From the NCBI RefSeq assembly GCF_004298145.1, contig NZ_SCRH01000033.1, positions 62,001 through 126,000 of the forward strand: DNA of 64,000 bases, given 5' to 3'. A program made the translations under genes and the position numbers. Below, in pieces: positions 16,345 to 26,834 of this stretch; position 1 is the first letter of the stretch, and every line of letters begins with the position of its first letter. This stretch comes from Mycobacterium sp. (GTDB taxonomy: Bacteria; Actinomycetota; Actinomycetes; Mycobacteriales; Mycobacteriaceae). The notes beneath the pieces are model-generated. The model was not told the DNA's origin. It made no database searches and saw only the letters and a program-made list of their open reading frames with translations.

Positions 16345-16785
16345 TTACAGCAGTTGGCCGACGATGAACCCGACGAGCAGCACGCTGAACCCGCCGATCT
16401 CACCGACGATCAACAACACCATCGCCAGCCTGAGTCGCCCGTCGGCGTTCTCGAATTGGTTGACGGTGTCGCGCCGCGCTCCGTGGTTTATGTAGGCCGC
16501 GATGGCCGACACGAAGAAGAAGACCACCACGCCCGACGCCGTCAGGTTCACCCACACCGGCCAGGCGCTGTATTGCACGAAGGCCGCGAGCAGCAGCGTC
16601 GCGAACGAGTACAGCAGCGCCGCCCGGTGGGCGATGTCGACGTAGGGATGCGCGAGGTGGTTGTCGGAGGTGATCATGCCGCGGTATTTCCATACGCCGA
16701 GAACGAGCGCGAGCAGGAAGATCAGGCCCGCCGCCAGCAGGGTGATCTTGGTGTCGATGCCGAGGGAACTGCAAACGGTAGTCAT
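16345..16785 (-). CDS. Four-helix membrane protein, unknown
   Basis: A 146-residue integral membrane protein with four predicted helices (about 13-32, 52-72, 76-98 and 117-142). The loop between helices 1 and 2 holds DNHLAHPYVDIAHR with two His, and the loop before the last holds INHGARRDTVNQFENADGR. Related to families of small membrane proteins often called DUF2231-like, but I cannot assign it firmly. M. tuberculosis has a shorter membrane protein at the same place (Rv3857c), so that copy may be a truncated relative. It ends 76 bp before the PHP gene and may share its transcript. Confidence 0.7.
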   Translation of the reverse strand: MTTVCSSLGIDTKITLLAAGLIFLLALVLGVWKYRGMITSDNHLAHPYVDIAHRAALLYSFATLLLAAFVQYSAWPVWVNLTASGVVVFFFVSAIAAYINHGARRDTVNQFENADGRLRLAMVLLIVGEIGGFSVLLVGFIVGQLL

Positions 16786-16836
16786 AGCGCGGTCAAGTTT
16801 AGTTGCCCTTCATAAAGGCCGACTAACGTCCCCGAG

Positions 16837-17688
16837 ATGCGCTTCGCGTTCAAGACTTCTCCGCAAAACACCACCTGGGCACAAATGCTGGCCGTCTGGC
16901 AGGTGGCCGACGACATCGACGTGTATGAATCCGGGTGGACCTTCGACCACTTCTATCCGATCTTTTCCGACAGCAGCGGGCCATGCCTGGAGGGTTGGAC
17001 GACGCTGACGGCGCTGGCACAGGCCACCGACCGGTTGCGGCTGGGCACCTTGGTCACCGGGATCCACTACCGCCACCCCGCGGTGCTGGCCAACATGGCG
17101 GCCACCCTAGACATCATTTCGAACGGGCGACTCGAGCTGGGGATCGGCGCCGGCTGGAACGAAGAGGAATCCGGCGCCTACGGCATCGAGCTGGGCAGCA
17201 TCAAGGAACGTTTCGACCGCTTCGAGGAAGCGTGCGAGGTGCTGACCGGCCTGCTCAGCGACGAAACAACCGACTTCGACGGCAGGTTCTACCGGCTCAA
17301 GGGCGCCCGCAACGAGCCCAAGGGTCCGCAGCGGCCGCACCCGCCGATCTGCATCGGCGGCAGCGGGGAGAAGCGCACGCTGCGGATCACCGCCCGCTAT
17401 GCGCAGCACTGGAACTTCGCCGGCGGTCCGCCCGACGTTTTCGCCCGCAAGCGTGACGTGCTCGCCTCGCACTGCGCGGACATCGGCCGCGATCCGAAGG
17501 AGATCACGCTCTCGGCCCACCTGCGCCTGGACCCGGATCTCGACTACGGGAAGGTCGTCGAGGACGCGGCCGGACTCGCCGCCGAAGGGCTGGATCTGGG
17601 CATCGTCTACCTTCCCCCGCCCCACGACCCGGCCGTGCTGGAGCCGCTCGCCGAGGCGATCCGCGACTCGGGGTTATGGGACCGATGA
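16837..17688 (+). CDS. F420-dependent LLM-class oxidoreductase
   Basis: A 283-residue bacterial luciferase-like (LLM) TIM barrel. Markers: RLGTLVTGIHYRHPAVLANMAATLD and the hallmark GRLELGIGAGWNEEE loop near residue 105 used for flavin or F420 binding, then PPICIGGSGEKRTLRITARYA. The family oxidises or reduces small organic molecules with F420 (or FMN) as hydride carrier; the substrate is unknown. It is divergent from the membrane protein, with 51 bp between, so promoters face away from each other in that gap. Confidence 0.85.
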   Translation: MRFAFKTSPQNTTWAQMLAVWQVADDIDVYESGWTFDHFYPIFSDSSGPCLEGWTTLTALAQATDRLRLGTLVTGIHYRHPAVLANMAATLDIISNGRLELGIGAGWNEEESGAYGIELGSIKERFDRFEEACEVLTGLLSDETTDFDGRFYRLKGARNEPKGPQRPHPPICIGGSGEKRTLRITARYAQHWNFAGGPPDVFARKRDVLASHCADIGRDPKEITLSAHLRLDPDLDYGKVVEDAAGLAAEGLDLGIVYLPPPHDPAVLEPLAEAIRDSGLWDR

Positions 17689-18091
17689 CGGACCTGTGTA
17701 CCGATTTGGGGGCCCGCTTGGGACTCTTAGGCGAAAATCCCGCCCACCGCGATTCGAGCAAACCCACCGCGCGCCAGTAAGCGCGTTGTCCGAGCGGTCA
17801 CGCGCCAAAGAGCAATAGGTCCTGAGCGGTTACGAGCCGCTCGTGCTTTGCGGGGAACTCGCGACTTTTCACCGGGTGACGCAACCATGACCAGGCCATT
17901 CGCCCCATCCGCGTTCGGGGTACTGGGTGGATATGCACAAGAACCACTCCTGCGGTCGGTCCGTTCATCCGGGAAACAGTGAGACCCCCCTGTGAGCGGG
18001 CTCACAAAGGGTTATTAGACACCTACCTCCTGGCAAACTGCGGGAGACGCGCCGAGGAGAACCGGTCGTGTTTCTGATGTGACTGGTGTTA
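17689..18091. other. Convergent intergenic region with CRP site and hairpins
   Basis: A 403-bp gap between the 3' ends of two genes. It contains a dyad GCGCGT/ACGCGC (17781-17805), a compact palindrome ACGAGC-C-GCTCGT at 17832-17844 and a perfect CRP site at 17991-18006. No convincing reading frame is present. A regulatory site in a gap with no downstream start codon suggests an unannotated small RNA. Confidence 0.5.
17991..18006. promoter_or_regulatory. CRP (cAMP receptor protein) binding site
   Basis: TGTGAGCGGGCTCACA has perfect arms TGTGAGC/GCTCACA and matches the TGTGA-N6-TCACA consensus shared by E. coli CRP and mycobacterial CRP (Rv3676) exactly. No annotated gene starts within reach on either strand. 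Confidence 0.7.
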
Positions 18092-19567
18092 CTACTGAAT
18101 CGGTGCTGTGGTCGGCTTGATAACTGCCGGCAGAGCGGTGGAACCCATCATGAACCGGTCCGCCCCCGCCGCGGCCGCCCGGCCCTCAGCTATCGCCCAC
18201 ACGATCAAGGACTGGCCACGACCCATGTCCCCGGCGACGAAGACGCCCGGAACCGAGGTCTCGAAGTCGGCGCCGCGCGCGACGTTGCCGCGGTCGGTGA
18301 ACTTGACCCCGAGTTCGGTGAGCAGGCCCTCCTTCTCGGGGCCGACGAATCCCATCGCCAGCAACACCAGGTCGGCCTCGAGTTCGAATTCGGAACCCTC
18401 CACCTTGACGAACTTGCCGTCCTGCATGGTCACCTCGTGGGCCTTGAGCGCCGTCACGCGGCCGTCCTTGCCGACGAACGCCTCGGTGTTGACGGAGAAC
18501 ACCCGCCGGCCGCCCTCTTCGTGCGCCGCGGACACCCGGTACATCAGCGGATAGGTCGGCCACGGGGTGGACGGGGCGCGCGTCTCCGGCGGGCGCGGCA
18601 TGATCTCGAACTGGTGCACCTCGATGGCGCCCTGCCGATGCACGGTGCCCAGGCAGTCGGCGCCGGTGTCACCGCCGCCGATGATGATGACCTTCTTGCC
18701 TTTGGCGGTGAGCGGCGGCTGTCCGTCCGCATCCATGTCGGCTTCGCCGAGGTCGCCCGACGCTTGCCGATTGCCCCAGGGCAGGTACTCCATCGCCTGG
18801 TGGATGCCGTCCAATTCCCGGCCGGGAACGGGCAGATCGCGCCACGCGGTCGCACCGCCGGCCAGCACCACCGCGTCGAAGTCGGCGAGCAGTTGTTCCG
18901 CGGTGATGTCGACCCCGACGTTGACGCCCGCCCGGAATTCGGTTCCCTCGGCCCGCATCTGGTCCAGCCGACGGTCGACCACGCGCTTTTCCATCTTGAA
19001 TTCCGGAATGCCGTAGCGCAGCAATCCACCGATGCGATCGGCCCGCTCGAAGACGATGGCGGTGTGGCCGGCGCGGGTCAGCTGCTGCGCGGCGGCCAGA
19101 CCCGCCGGTCCGGAACCGACCACGGCGACCTTTTTCCCGGTCAGCTTCTCCGGCGGCAGCGGCCGCACCCAGCCCTCGGCGAAGGCCTTCTCGATGATTT
19201 CGTACTCGATCTGCTTGATCGTCACCGGGGGCTGGTTGATGCCCAGCACACAGGCCGACTCACAGGGGGCCGGGCACAGCCGGCCGGTGAAGTCCGGGAA
19301 GTTGTTGGTGGCATGCAGCCGTTCGATGGCGTCGCGCCACTGGTCCTTGCGGACCAGGTCATTCCACTCCGGAATCAGATTGCCCAGCGGGCAACCGTTG
19401 TGACAGAACGGAATACCGCAGTCCATGCAGCGGGTCGCCTGCTCCCGCAAGGTCTCGTTGTCGAATTCTTCGTAGACCTCGTTCCAGTCCTGCAACCGCA
19501 ACGGGACGGGCCGGCGCTTCGGCAGTTCCCGATGCGTGTATTTCATGAAGCCGCTTGGATCAGCCAT
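18092..19567 (-). CDS. gltD: Glutamate synthase (NADPH) small subunit
   Basis: A 491-residue flavoprotein that passes electrons from NADPH to the large subunit. The N-terminal ferredoxin-like part carries [17 protein letters not shown] and [14 protein letters not shown], binding two 4Fe-4S clusters; [15 protein letters not shown] (about 150) binds [16 protein letters not shown] (about 295) binds NADPH, and [15 protein letters not shown] is the second FAD motif. The start ATG 19567 overlaps the gltB stop by 8 bp, so the subunits are made from one message. It matches the M. tuberculosis protein through nearly its whole length. A longer frame to 19597 lies inside gltB and is unlikely. Confidence 0.97.
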   Translation of the reverse strand: MADPSGFMKYTHRELPKRRPVPLRLQDWNEVYEEFDNETLREQATRCMDCGIPFCHNGCPLGNLIPEWNDLVRKDQWRDAIERLHATNNFPDFTGRLCPAPCESACVLGINQPPVTIKQIEYEIIEKAFAEGWVRPLPPEKLTGKKVAVVGSGPAGLAAAQQLTRAGHTAIVFERADRIGGLLRYGIPEFKMEKRVVDRRLDQMRAEGTEFRAGVNVGVDITAEQLLADFDAVVLAGGATAWRDLPVPGRELDGIHQAMEYLPWGNRQASGDLGEADMDADGQPPLTAKGKKVIIIGGGDTGADCLGTVHRQGAIEVHQFEIMPRPPETRAPSTPWPTYPLMYRVSAAHEEGGRRVFSVNTEAFVGKDGRVTALKAHEVTMQDGKFVKVEGSEFELEADLVLLAMGFVGPEKEGLLTELGVKFTDRGNVARGADFETSVPGVFVAGDMGRGQSLIVWAIAEGRAAAAGADRFMMGSTALPAVIKPTTAPIQ

Positions 19568-22500
19568 GGGCGGCCGCCATGATCGCCTTGTCCACATCCA
19601 CGCCGTCGCGTTCCGCTTCGGCGATGGCCTGCAGCACCAGCTTGTAGTCCCGCGGCATCACCTTGACGAAATGCCGCCGCTGTTCTGGCCAGTCACCCAG
19701 AATGCGCTGAGCCACAGCGGAATCGGTGGCGTCGACGTGTCCCTGGATCATGGCGTGTAACCACTCGTTGTCATCTTCATCCAAGCTCTCGAGCTCGACC
19801 ATCTCCGCGTTGAGATTTTCTGGTAATTCGCCGTGCGGATCGTAGACATACGCCACACCGCCGGACATGCCGGCCGCGAAGTTACGGCCGGTGCGACCGA
19901 GGACGACGACCTTGCCGCCGGTCATGTATTCGCAACCGTGGTCCCCGACGCCCTCGACGACGGCGTGCGCCCCGGAGTTACGGACCGCGAATCGCTCGCC
20001 GACCACACCGCGCAGGTACGCCTGCCCGCTGGTCGCGCCGAACAGGATCACGTTGCCGCCGATGATGTTGTCCTCGGCCACGTAGTCCTGCGGCACGCCG
20101 TCCGACGGCCGAACGACGATCCGGCCACCGGACAGTCCCTTGCCGACGTAGTCGTTGGCGTCGCCGTAGACGCGCAAGGTGATGCCTCGCGGCACGAAGG
20201 CGCCGAAGCTGTTGCCGGCCGAGCCGTCGAAGGTGATGTCGATGGTGCCGTCCGGCAACCCTTGACCGCCATACGCTTTGGTCACCTCATGGCCGAGCAT
20301 GGTGCCCACCGTGCGGTTGACGTTGCTGATCGTGGTGGAGAACCGCACCGGCTTTCCGGAATCCAGCGCCTCGCGGCTCATCACGATCAACTGCTGGTCG
20401 AGCGCCTTGTCCAGACCGTGGTCCTGACGCGAGGTGCAGTACAGATCCTGATTCATGAACGCCGATTCCGGCTCGTGCAGGACCGGGCCCAGATCGAGCC
20501 GGTGCGCCTTCCAGTGCGCTCGGGCCAGCGTGGTGTCCAGTGATCCGACCTGGCCGACGGCCTCGTTGAGGGTCCGGAAACCCAGCTGCGCCATGTATTC
20601 ACGGACTTCTTCGGCGATGTACATGAAGAAGTTCTCCACGAACTCGGGCTTGCCGGTGAAACGTTCCCGCAGCAGCGGGTTCTGGGTGGCCACTCCGACC
20701 GGGCAGGTGTCCAGGTGGCAGACCCGCATCATGATGCAGCCCGCCACGACCAGTGGCGCGGTGGCGAAGCCGAATTCCTCGGCGCCCAGCAGCGCCGCGA
20801 TCATCACGTCGCGGCCGGTCTTGAGCTGGCCGTCGACCTGGACCACGATCCGGTCGCGTAACCCGTTGAGCAACAACGTCTGCTGCGTCTCCGCCAAGCC
20901 CAGCTCCCACGGCGCACCGGCGTGCTTCTGCGAGGTCAGCGGCGTGGCGCCGGTGCCGCCGTCGTGCCCGGAGATCAGCACCACGTCGGCGTGTGCCTTG
21001 GACACACCCGCGGCCACCGTGCCCACGCCGTTCTCGGAGACCAGCTTGACGTGCACGCGCGCGGCCGGGTTGGCGTTCTTCAGGTCGTGGATCAGCTGGG
21101 CGAGATCCTCGATGGAGTAGATGTCGTGGTGCGGCGGCGGTGAGATCAGGCCGACCCCGGGAGTGGAGTGCCGTACCTCGGCAACCCAGGGGTACACCTT
21201 GTTCCCCGGAAGTTGGCCTCCTTCACCGGGTTTCGCACCCTGAGCCATCTTGATCTGGATGTCTGTGCAGTTCGTCAGGTAGTGCGACGTGACGCCGAAC
21301 CGCGCCGAAGCGACCTGCTTGATCGCGCTACGGCGCCAGTCGCCGTTGGGATCGCGGTCGAAACGCTTGACGTCCTCGCCGCCTTCCCCGCTGTTGGACC
21401 GGCCGCCCAGCCGGTTCATCGCGATGGCAAGCGTCTCGTGCGCCTCGGCGGAGATCGAGCCGTAACTCATCGCTCCGGTGGAGAAGCGCTTCACGATTTC
21501 GCTGGCGGGCTCGACCTCGTCCAGCGGAATCGATGTACGCACACCGCCGCGGAATTTGAGCAGGCCGCGCAGGGAGGCCATCCGCTCGCTCTGGTCGTCG
21601 ACCAGGCGCGTGTAATCCTTGAAGATCTTGTATTGACCGGTGCGGGTGGCGTGCTGAAGCTTGAACACGGTCTCCGGGTTGAACAGGTGGTACTCGCCCT
21701 CGCGGCGCCACTGGTATTCCCCGCCCACCTCGAGCTCGCGGTGGGCGCGTTCGCCCGGACGGTCCAGGTAGGCCAGCCCGTGGCGGGCGGCGACGTCGGC
21801 GGCGATGTCGTCCAGGGTGATCCCGCCGATGGGACAGCTCAACCCGGTGAAGTATTCGCTGAGCACATCCTCGGAAATCCCGACCGCCTGGAACAACTGC
21901 GAACCGGTGTAGGAGGCCAGGGTTGAAATGCCCATCTTGGACATCACTTTCAGCACGCCCTTGCCGGCGGCCTTGATGTAGTTGTTCAGCGCCGCCTTGC
22001 GGTCAATTCCCTCGATGACGCCCCGGTCCAGCATGTCCTCGATGGACTCGAACGCCAGGTACGGGTTGATCGCCGCGGCGCCGAAGCTGACCAGCGCCGC
22101 CATGTGGTGCACCTCGCGGGCGTCACCGGTTTCCACCACCAGGCCGACGTGGGTCCGCGTCCGGTCGCGCACCAGGTGGTGGTGCACACCCGCCACCGCC
22201 AGCAGCGACGGAATGGGCGCCATCCGTTCGTCGGATTCACGGTCGGACAAGATGATCACTCGCGCGCCGTCGGCGATCGCCGCCGACGCCTGCGCACGCA
22301 CGTCCTCGAGGGCGGCGGCCAGCCCGGCGCCCTCTTCGGCCACCGGGTACAGGCAGCGAATCACCTTGGAACGCATGCCATGCGGGCGCCCGTTGACCTG
22401 GTCGTTCGGGTCGAGGTTCACCAGCTTCGCCAGCTCCCGGTTGCGCAGAATCGGCTGCGACAAGGCGATCTGGTGACACGAGCGCTCGGTCGGCGTAAGC

Positions 22501-24143
22501 AGGTCACGCTCGCCTCCGGTGGTGCCCTGCAGGCTGGTCACCACCTCCTCGCGGATGGCGTCCAGCGGCGGGTTGGTCACCTGCGCGAAGAGCTGCTGGA
22601 AGTAGTCGTAGAGCATTCGGGGCCGCTGCGAGAGGACCGCGACCGGGGTATCGGTACCCATGGACCCGATCGGCTCGGCGCCGTTGCGCACCATCGGCGC
22701 CACCAACAGGTTGAGTTCCTCGTAGGTGTAGCCGAATGTCTGCTGGCGCTTGACCAATCGGTCGTGCGGCATCCGCTTGTAGTTGCCCTGCGGCAAGTCG
22801 TCAAGGGGGATGAGATTCTTGTCCAGCCACTCCTGGTAGGGATGTTCGGCGGCCAGCTCCGCTTTGATCTCCTCATCGGAGACGATGCGCCCCTGTGCGG
22901 TGTCCACCAGGAACATGCGCCCGGGCTGCAGCCGCATCCGGCGCACCACCTTGGCCGGGTCCAGGTCCAGCACGCCGGCCTCGGACGCCATCACCACCAA
23001 ACCGTCTTCGGTGACCCAGATCCGCGAGGGGCGCAAGCCATTACGGTCGAGAACGGCGCCGACGATGGTGCCGTCGGTGAAGGTCATCGACGCCGGTCCG
23101 TCCCAGGGCTCCATCAGTGACGCGTGGTACCGGTAGAACGCCCGCCGCGCGGGGTCCATCGACTCGTTGCGTTCCCACGCCTCGGGGATCATCATCAACA
23201 CGGCGTGGGCCAGGCTGCGCCCGCCCAGGTGGAGCAGTTCGAGCGCCTCGTCGAAGCGCGCGGTGTCGGAGGCGCCCGGGGTGCAGATCGGGAACAACTT
23301 CTCGACGTCGGCTTCCGAGCCGAAGACGTCGGTCTTGATCAACGCCTCGCGGGCCCGCATCCAGTTCTCGTTGCCGGTGACGGTGTTGATCTCTCCGTTG
23401 TGGGCGACACGACGGAACGGATGCGCCAGCGGCCAGGACGGAAAAGTGTTGGTGGAGAACCGGGAGTGCACGATACCCAGCGCGCTGGTCAACCGATTGT
23501 CTTGCAGGTCAAGGTAAAACGCCTTGAGCTGCGGGGTGGTCAGCATGCCCTTGTAGACGAGGGTCTGACCCGAAAGGCTTGGGAAGTAAACGGTTTCGCG
23601 ACCGGGACCGTCTTGGCCGGGGCCCTTGGTGCCCAGTTCGTGCTCGGCGCGCTTGCGGACCACGTAGGCGCGGCGCTCCAGCGTCATGCCGGACGCCCCG
23701 GCCATGAACACCTGCCGGAAGGTGGGCATGGCATCGCGCGACAGCGCACCCAGCGACGAGTCATCGGTGGGGACGTTGCGCCAGCCCAGCACCGCCAGGC
23801 CCTCGGCTTCGGCGATCTTCTCCACCGCGGCACACGCGGTGGCGGCGTCCTTGGACGACTGCGGCAAGAAGGCGATGCCGGTGGCGTAGCTGCCCGGCGG
23901 CGGCAACTCGAAGTCCACGACTTCGCGAAGGAAGGCATCGGGAACCTGCAACATGATGCCGGCGCCGTCGCCGCTGCGGGGCTCGGCGCCCTGGGCACCC
24001 CGGTGTTCGAGGTTCAGCAGCGCGGTGATGGCCTTATCGACAATGTCGCGGCTGCGACGGCCGTGCATATCAACGACCATCGCTACCCCGCACGCGTCGT
24101 GCTCGAACGCGGGGTTGTATAACCCGACGCGCTTGGGCGTCAT
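19560..24143 (-). CDS. gltB: Glutamate synthase (NADPH) large subunit
   Basis: A 1527-residue enzyme that with GltD makes two glutamates from glutamine and 2-oxoglutarate. The glutaminase Cys is Cys18 in [11 protein letters not shown], so the first 17 residues should be removed as a propeptide. The class II amidotransferase domain runs to about 430, followed by the central domain, the FMN-binding synthase barrel ([35 protein letters not shown]), the 3Fe-4S cysteines in [18 protein letters not shown], and the C-terminal GXGXG beta-helix. ATG 24143 gives exactly the length of M. tuberculosis GltB; longer frames lack similarity. Confidence 0.98.
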   Translation of the reverse strand: MTPKRVGLYNPAFEHDACGVAMVVDMHGRRSRDIVDKAITALLNLEHRGAQGAEPRSGDGAGIMLQVPDAFLREVVDFELPPPGSYATGIAFLPQSSKDAATACAAVEKIAEAEGLAVLGWRNVPTDDSSLGALSRDAMPTFRQVFMAGASGMTLERRAYVVRKRAEHELGTKGPGQDGPGRETVYFPSLSGQTLVYKGMLTTPQLKAFYLDLQDNRLTSALGIVHSRFSTNTFPSWPLAHPFRRVAHNGEINTVTGNENWMRAREALIKTDVFGSEADVEKLFPICTPGASDTARFDEALELLHLGGRSLAHAVLMMIPEAWERNESMDPARRAFYRYHASLMEPWDGPASMTFTDGTIVGAVLDRNGLRPSRIWVTEDGLVVMASEAGVLDLDPAKVVRRMRLQPGRMFLVDTAQGRIVSDEEIKAELAAEHPYQEWLDKNLIPLDDLPQGNYKRMPHDRLVKRQQTFGYTYEELNLLVAPMVRNGAEPIGSMGTDTPVAVLSQRPRMLYDYFQQLFAQVTNPPLDAIREEVVTSLQGTTGGERDLLTPTERSCHQIALSQPILRNRELAKLVNLDPNDQVNGRPHGMRSKVIRCLYPVAEEGAGLAAALEDVRAQASAAIADGARVIILSDRESDERMAPIPSLLAVAGVHHHLVRDRTRTHVGLVVETGDAREVHHMAALVSFGAAAINPYLAFESIEDMLDRGVIEGIDRKAALNNYIKAAGKGVLKVMSKMGISTLASYTGSQLFQAVGISEDVLSEYFTGLSCPIGGITLDDIAADVAARHGLAYLDRPGERAHRELEVGGEYQWRREGEYHLFNPETVFKLQHATRTGQYKIFKDYTRLVDDQSERMASLRGLLKFRGGVRTSIPLDEVEPASEIVKRFSTGAMSYGSISAEAHETLAIAMNRLGGRSNSGEGGEDVKRFDRDPNGDWRRSAIKQVASARFGVTSHYLTNCTDIQIKMAQGAKPGEGGQLPGNKVYPWVAEVRHSTPGVGLISPPPHHDIYSIEDLAQLIHDLKNANPAARVHVKLVSENGVGTVAAGVSKAHADVVLISGHDGGTGATPLTSQKHAGAPWELGLAETQQTLLLNGLRDRIVVQVDGQLKTGRDVMIAALLGAEEFGFATAPLVVAGCIMMRVCHLDTCPVGVATQNPLLRERFTGKPEFVENFFMYIAEEVREYMAQLGFRTLNEAVGQVGSLDTTLARAHWKAHRLDLGPVLHEPESAFMNQDLYCTSRQDHGLDKALDQQLIVMSREALDSGKPVRFSTTISNVNRTVGTMLGHEVTKAYGGQGLPDGTIDITFDGSAGNSFGAFVPRGITLRVYGDANDYVGKGLSGGRIVVRPSDGVPQDYVAEDNIIGGNVILFGATSGQAYLRGVVGERFAVRNSGAHAVVEGVGDHGCEYMTGGKVVVLGRTGRNFAAGMSGGVAYVYDPHGELPENLNAEMVELESLDEDDNEWLHAMIQGHVDATDSAVAQRILGDWPEQRRHFVKVMPRDYKLVLQAIAEAERDGVDVDKAIMAAAHG

Positions 24144-24771
24144 ATGCACCTGACCCTTCACCTGAACGTTCTGCGCGGCCGCTAGCGGCGGCCCCGATGA
24201 GGTCGCACCCGGAGGCTGCGGGCTAAAACCCCTTCGGTCTTGTCTCGATGGGCTGTGCCCCAGGCGGAGATGCTCCTGTAGGGATGTCCGTGCAGCTCTG
24301 AACGGTGGCCTGGAACCGGTCTCGACAAGTCGTAAAACGATATGACAATACCCGCCTGACATGCCAACTTCGTCAAGTCTAACCTCGGCCGGCGGGGTCG
24401 TAAATTTCGCTGTCGCCGCTGATCGGCGATATTGCCGGGCCGCTGGGTGGGCCCGTGATTTCTCCACAGCAGCACCCCTCGCGGCCGACCACCGGGGCAA
24501 GCCGCCGCGCCCAGTTTGCTACCACCCCCTCCCGGGCCGGGTGGCGGCGCTGTTAGGGGCGGGAATGAGCGTGCTCAGTACCCCGCTCGTGATGTCGTGA
24601 CGCCCCCGCAGTGAGCCCGGTTGAGTTTGCAGGTTTCAACACCGGCCGCGTGAGAAGATACTGGACCGGTATTGGTCACATCCGGCGTCGCACGCTGGAC
24701 CGTGGCGTTTATCACGTAAGACGCTAGCCGCGGCCGGGCCACCGGCCCGACGCCTGGCACCCGAGGAGCCC
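24144..24771. other. Divergent promoter region of gltB and the EspI-like gene
   Basis: A 628-bp gap. It should contain the leftward gltBD promoter and the rightward promoter of the ATPase gene at 24772. The segment around 24330-24420 is AT-richer. I see a small dyad GACC-6 bp-GGTC at about 24665 but no sure GlnR box, riboswitch or coding frame. Confidence 0.5.
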
Positions 24772-25848
24772 ATGAACGACCGCGACCAATTCCTGCGGGA
24801 CCGTCTGCAGCCGCAGCGGCCGAGCACCGCGGCGGTCTACCCGTCTGGTCCCCCTCCGCAGCGGCCCCAGGCCGCCCCGCGGCCCGCACCGCCCCAGGGC
24901 CGGGCGCCGGCGCCCCCGGCGGCGCCGCCCCACGACATGCCCGACCGCGGTTGGCGACGCATCCTGCGGATCGCCACCTTTGGCCTGATCAACCTGGGCC
25001 CGTCGCCCGCCCAACGGCAGGAGGCTGAATTCGAAGCGACCATCCGGACCCACCTGTACGGCAACTGCAAGGTCGGCGTGCTGGGCAAGGGCGGTGTGGG
25101 GAAGACGTCGGTGGCCGCCAGCGTCGGCTCGCTGTTCGCCGGACTCCGCCGGCAAGACCACGTCGTGGCGATCGACGCCGATACCGCCTTCGGGCGGCTG
25201 AGCAGCCGCATCGATCCGGGGTCGACGCGCTCGTTCTGGGAGCTCACCGCCGACAAGAACCTGCGGTCCTTCGACGACGTGGTGGCGCGGCTGGGCCGCA
25301 ATTCCGCGGGCCTTCACGTGCTCGGCGGTGAACCGGCCTCGGGCCCGCGCCGCGTGCTCGATCCCGCGATCTACCGGGAGGCCGCGCTGCGGCTGGACCG
25401 CCATTTCACCATCTCGGTCATCGACTGCGGTTCGACGATGGACGCCCCTCTCACCCAGGAGGTCCTGCGGGATCTCGATGCGCTGATCGTCGTGTCCTCG
25501 CCCTGGGCCGACGGCGCGTCCGCCGCCGCGCGAACCATGGAGTGGCTGGCGGATCAGGGCCTGGCGACGCTGCTGGGCCACAGCATCGTGGTGCTCAACG
25601 ATTCCGACGGCCATGCCGACAAACGGACCCGGGCCTTGCTGGCCCGCGAGTTCACCGATCACGGGCGGCCGGTCATCGAAGTGCCGTTCGACCCGCACCT
25701 GCGGCCCGGCGGCGTCATCGACGTGACCCGTGAAATGGCGCCGGCCACGCGGCGCAAGTTTCTCGAGATCACGGCGGCGATCGCCGGCTATTTCGCGGCG
25801 CGCCCCGACCGTTCGGGCGACACAGGACCGAAAGACACACAGAACTAG
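24772..25848 (+). CDS. MinD/ParA-like ATPase, EspI family (Rv3860-like)
   Basis: A 358-residue protein with a Pro/Arg/Ala-rich N-terminus (1-75) and a deviant-Walker ATPase domain (about 95-340). Visible: VGVLGKGGVGKTSVAASVGSL with both signature lysines, VVAIDADTAFGRL, VIDCGSTMDAPL (Walker B) and VPFDPHLRPGGVID. It resembles EspI-type ATPases of ESX loci and the M. tuberculosis gene Rv3860, which stands at the edge of the ESX-1 region. Here the ESX-1 genes that follow it in M. tuberculosis are missing, so it is either a relic or serves another system such as ESX-2. It overlaps the convergent sigma factor gene by 4 bp. Confidence 0.87.
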   Translation: MNDRDQFLRDRLQPQRPSTAAVYPSGPPPQRPQAAPRPAPPQGRAPAPPAAPPHDMPDRGWRRILRIATFGLINLGPSPAQRQEAEFEATIRTHLYGNCKVGVLGKGGVGKTSVAASVGSLFAGLRRQDHVVAIDADTAFGRLSSRIDPGSTRSFWELTADKNLRSFDDVVARLGRNSAGLHVLGGEPASGPRRVLDPAIYREAALRLDRHFTISVIDCGSTMDAPLTQEVLRDLDALIVVSSPWADGASAAARTMEWLADQGLATLLGHSIVVLNDSDGHADKRTRALLAREFTDHGRPVIEVPFDPHLRPGGVIDVTREMAPATRRKFLEITAAIAGYFAARPDRSGDTGPKDTQN

Positions 25849-26723
25849 GCCTTCTCGGCAGCGTTCCCGGTTCGCGCCGACGGGTCGGCGATCGCCTCGA
25901 TTTTGCCCACCCGCGCCCCGCGGATGGTCAGCACGATGACGGCGAACAGGCGGCGGTCGCTGAAGGCCAGCAGCACCGGCGCGCCGACGGGACCGCTGAC
26001 CAGGGTCACGTCGGGCCACAGGTAGCGCAGCAGGTTGGTGGCCACCGCGTCCGGCCCGTGGTTGACCTGTGGCGGCGGCGCCGGGTCGGCGAGAATCGTG
26101 CCCACGCCCCAGACCGTCGGATCCAGGACGGCGGTCAGCCCGGCGAGGTCGCCGTTGGCGCACGCGGTGATGAACTTCTCCGTGACGAGCTGGTGTTCGG
26201 CCGCGGCCACCGCGGCCACCTTCGGTTGCGCCGCAATGAATTTGGCCCGTGCACGCCGCGCCAGCTGCCGGCAGGTGCCGACCGGACGACCCACGGTTTG
26301 CGAGATCGAGTCGAAAGGCACCCCGAACACGTCGTGCAGCACGAAGGCGACCCGTTCGCCGGGGCTGAGCCTGCGCAGAACTTCCAGCAGCGCGGTGCGG
26401 ATCTCGTCGTCGAGGGTGACCCGGTCGGCCGGGTCGGAGCGGCGCGGCGCGGGCCGCTCCTGGATGTCGCCGGGGCGTTCGTAACGTGCGCGGGCCGAGC
26501 GCACCTGGTCGAGGCAGAGCCGGCTGGCCACCACCGTCAGCCAGCCCCGGACATCCTCGATCCCGCTGATCTCGGCGCGCGAGAGCCGCAGGAATGCTTC
26601 CTGCGCAACGTCTTCCGCATCGCCGATGTCTCCGAGCATTTGGTAGGCGAGGTTGACCAGATACGGGCGATGGCGACGCCAGGCCTCGGCGACCTGGTCG
26701 CCCGCTGACGGCGATGGGTTCAT
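25845..26723 (-). CDS. ECF sigma factor with SnoaL-like C-terminal domain (SigI/SigJ type)
   Basis: A 292-residue sigma factor. Region 2 (about 10-80) has YLVNLAYQMLGDIGDAEDVAQEAFLRL and the DNA-melting DVRGWLTVVASRLCLDQ; region 4 (about 115-165) has LRRLSPGERVAFVLHDVFG and VGRPVGTCRQLARRAR. A C-terminal SnoaL/NTF2-like domain (about 185-285) is of the kind that regulates ECF41-type sigma factors without a separate anti-sigma protein. It resembles M. tuberculosis SigI. It is divergent from the NAD(P)-binding and nitroreductase genes, which are probable targets, as ECF41 members often neighbour small redox or DUF enzymes. Confidence 0.87.
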   Translation of the reverse strand: MNPSPSAGDQVAEAWRRHRPYLVNLAYQMLGDIGDAEDVAQEAFLRLSRAEISGIEDVRGWLTVVASRLCLDQVRSARARYERPGDIQERPAPRRSDPADRVTLDDEIRTALLEVLRRLSPGERVAFVLHDVFGVPFDSISQTVGRPVGTCRQLARRARAKFIAAQPKVAAVAAAEHQLVTEKFITACANGDLAGLTAVLDPTVWGVGTILADPAPPPQVNHGPDAVATNLLRYLWPDVTLVSGPVGAPVLLAFSDRRLFAVIVLTIRGARVGKIEAIADPSARTGNAAEKA

Positions 26724-26749
26724 GACTCTTCGACGATCTGCTGCCGCAA

Positions 26750-26777
26750 AAAGTTACGCGTTCTCCGCTGTAACTTT
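26750..26777. promoter_or_regulatory. Symmetric element between the sigma factor and NmrA-like gene
   Basis: AAAGTTAC (26750-26757) and GTAACTTT (26770-26777) form perfect 8-bp arms with a 12-bp spacer, midway between two divergent starts. It could be a pair of back-to-back promoter elements read by the sigma factor or an operator. Confidence 0.5.
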
Positions 26778-26834
26778 CCCATCTTTTGCCCCGTCCTTGC
26801 TGCAGTGCACAAAATTCACGAGAGGAACCATCCC

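Noticed and set aside
17785..17797. GTTGTCCGAGCGG, resembling the D-arm of tRNA-Ser
   Set aside because: No acceptor stem, anticodon or T-arm can be folded around it; only a 13-base chance similarity, or at most an unprovable relic.
17727..18005. Minus-strand frame in the convergent gap after gltD
   Set aside because: Its start lies inside the CRP palindrome and the protein is low-complexity and Arg-rich with no ribosome binding site.
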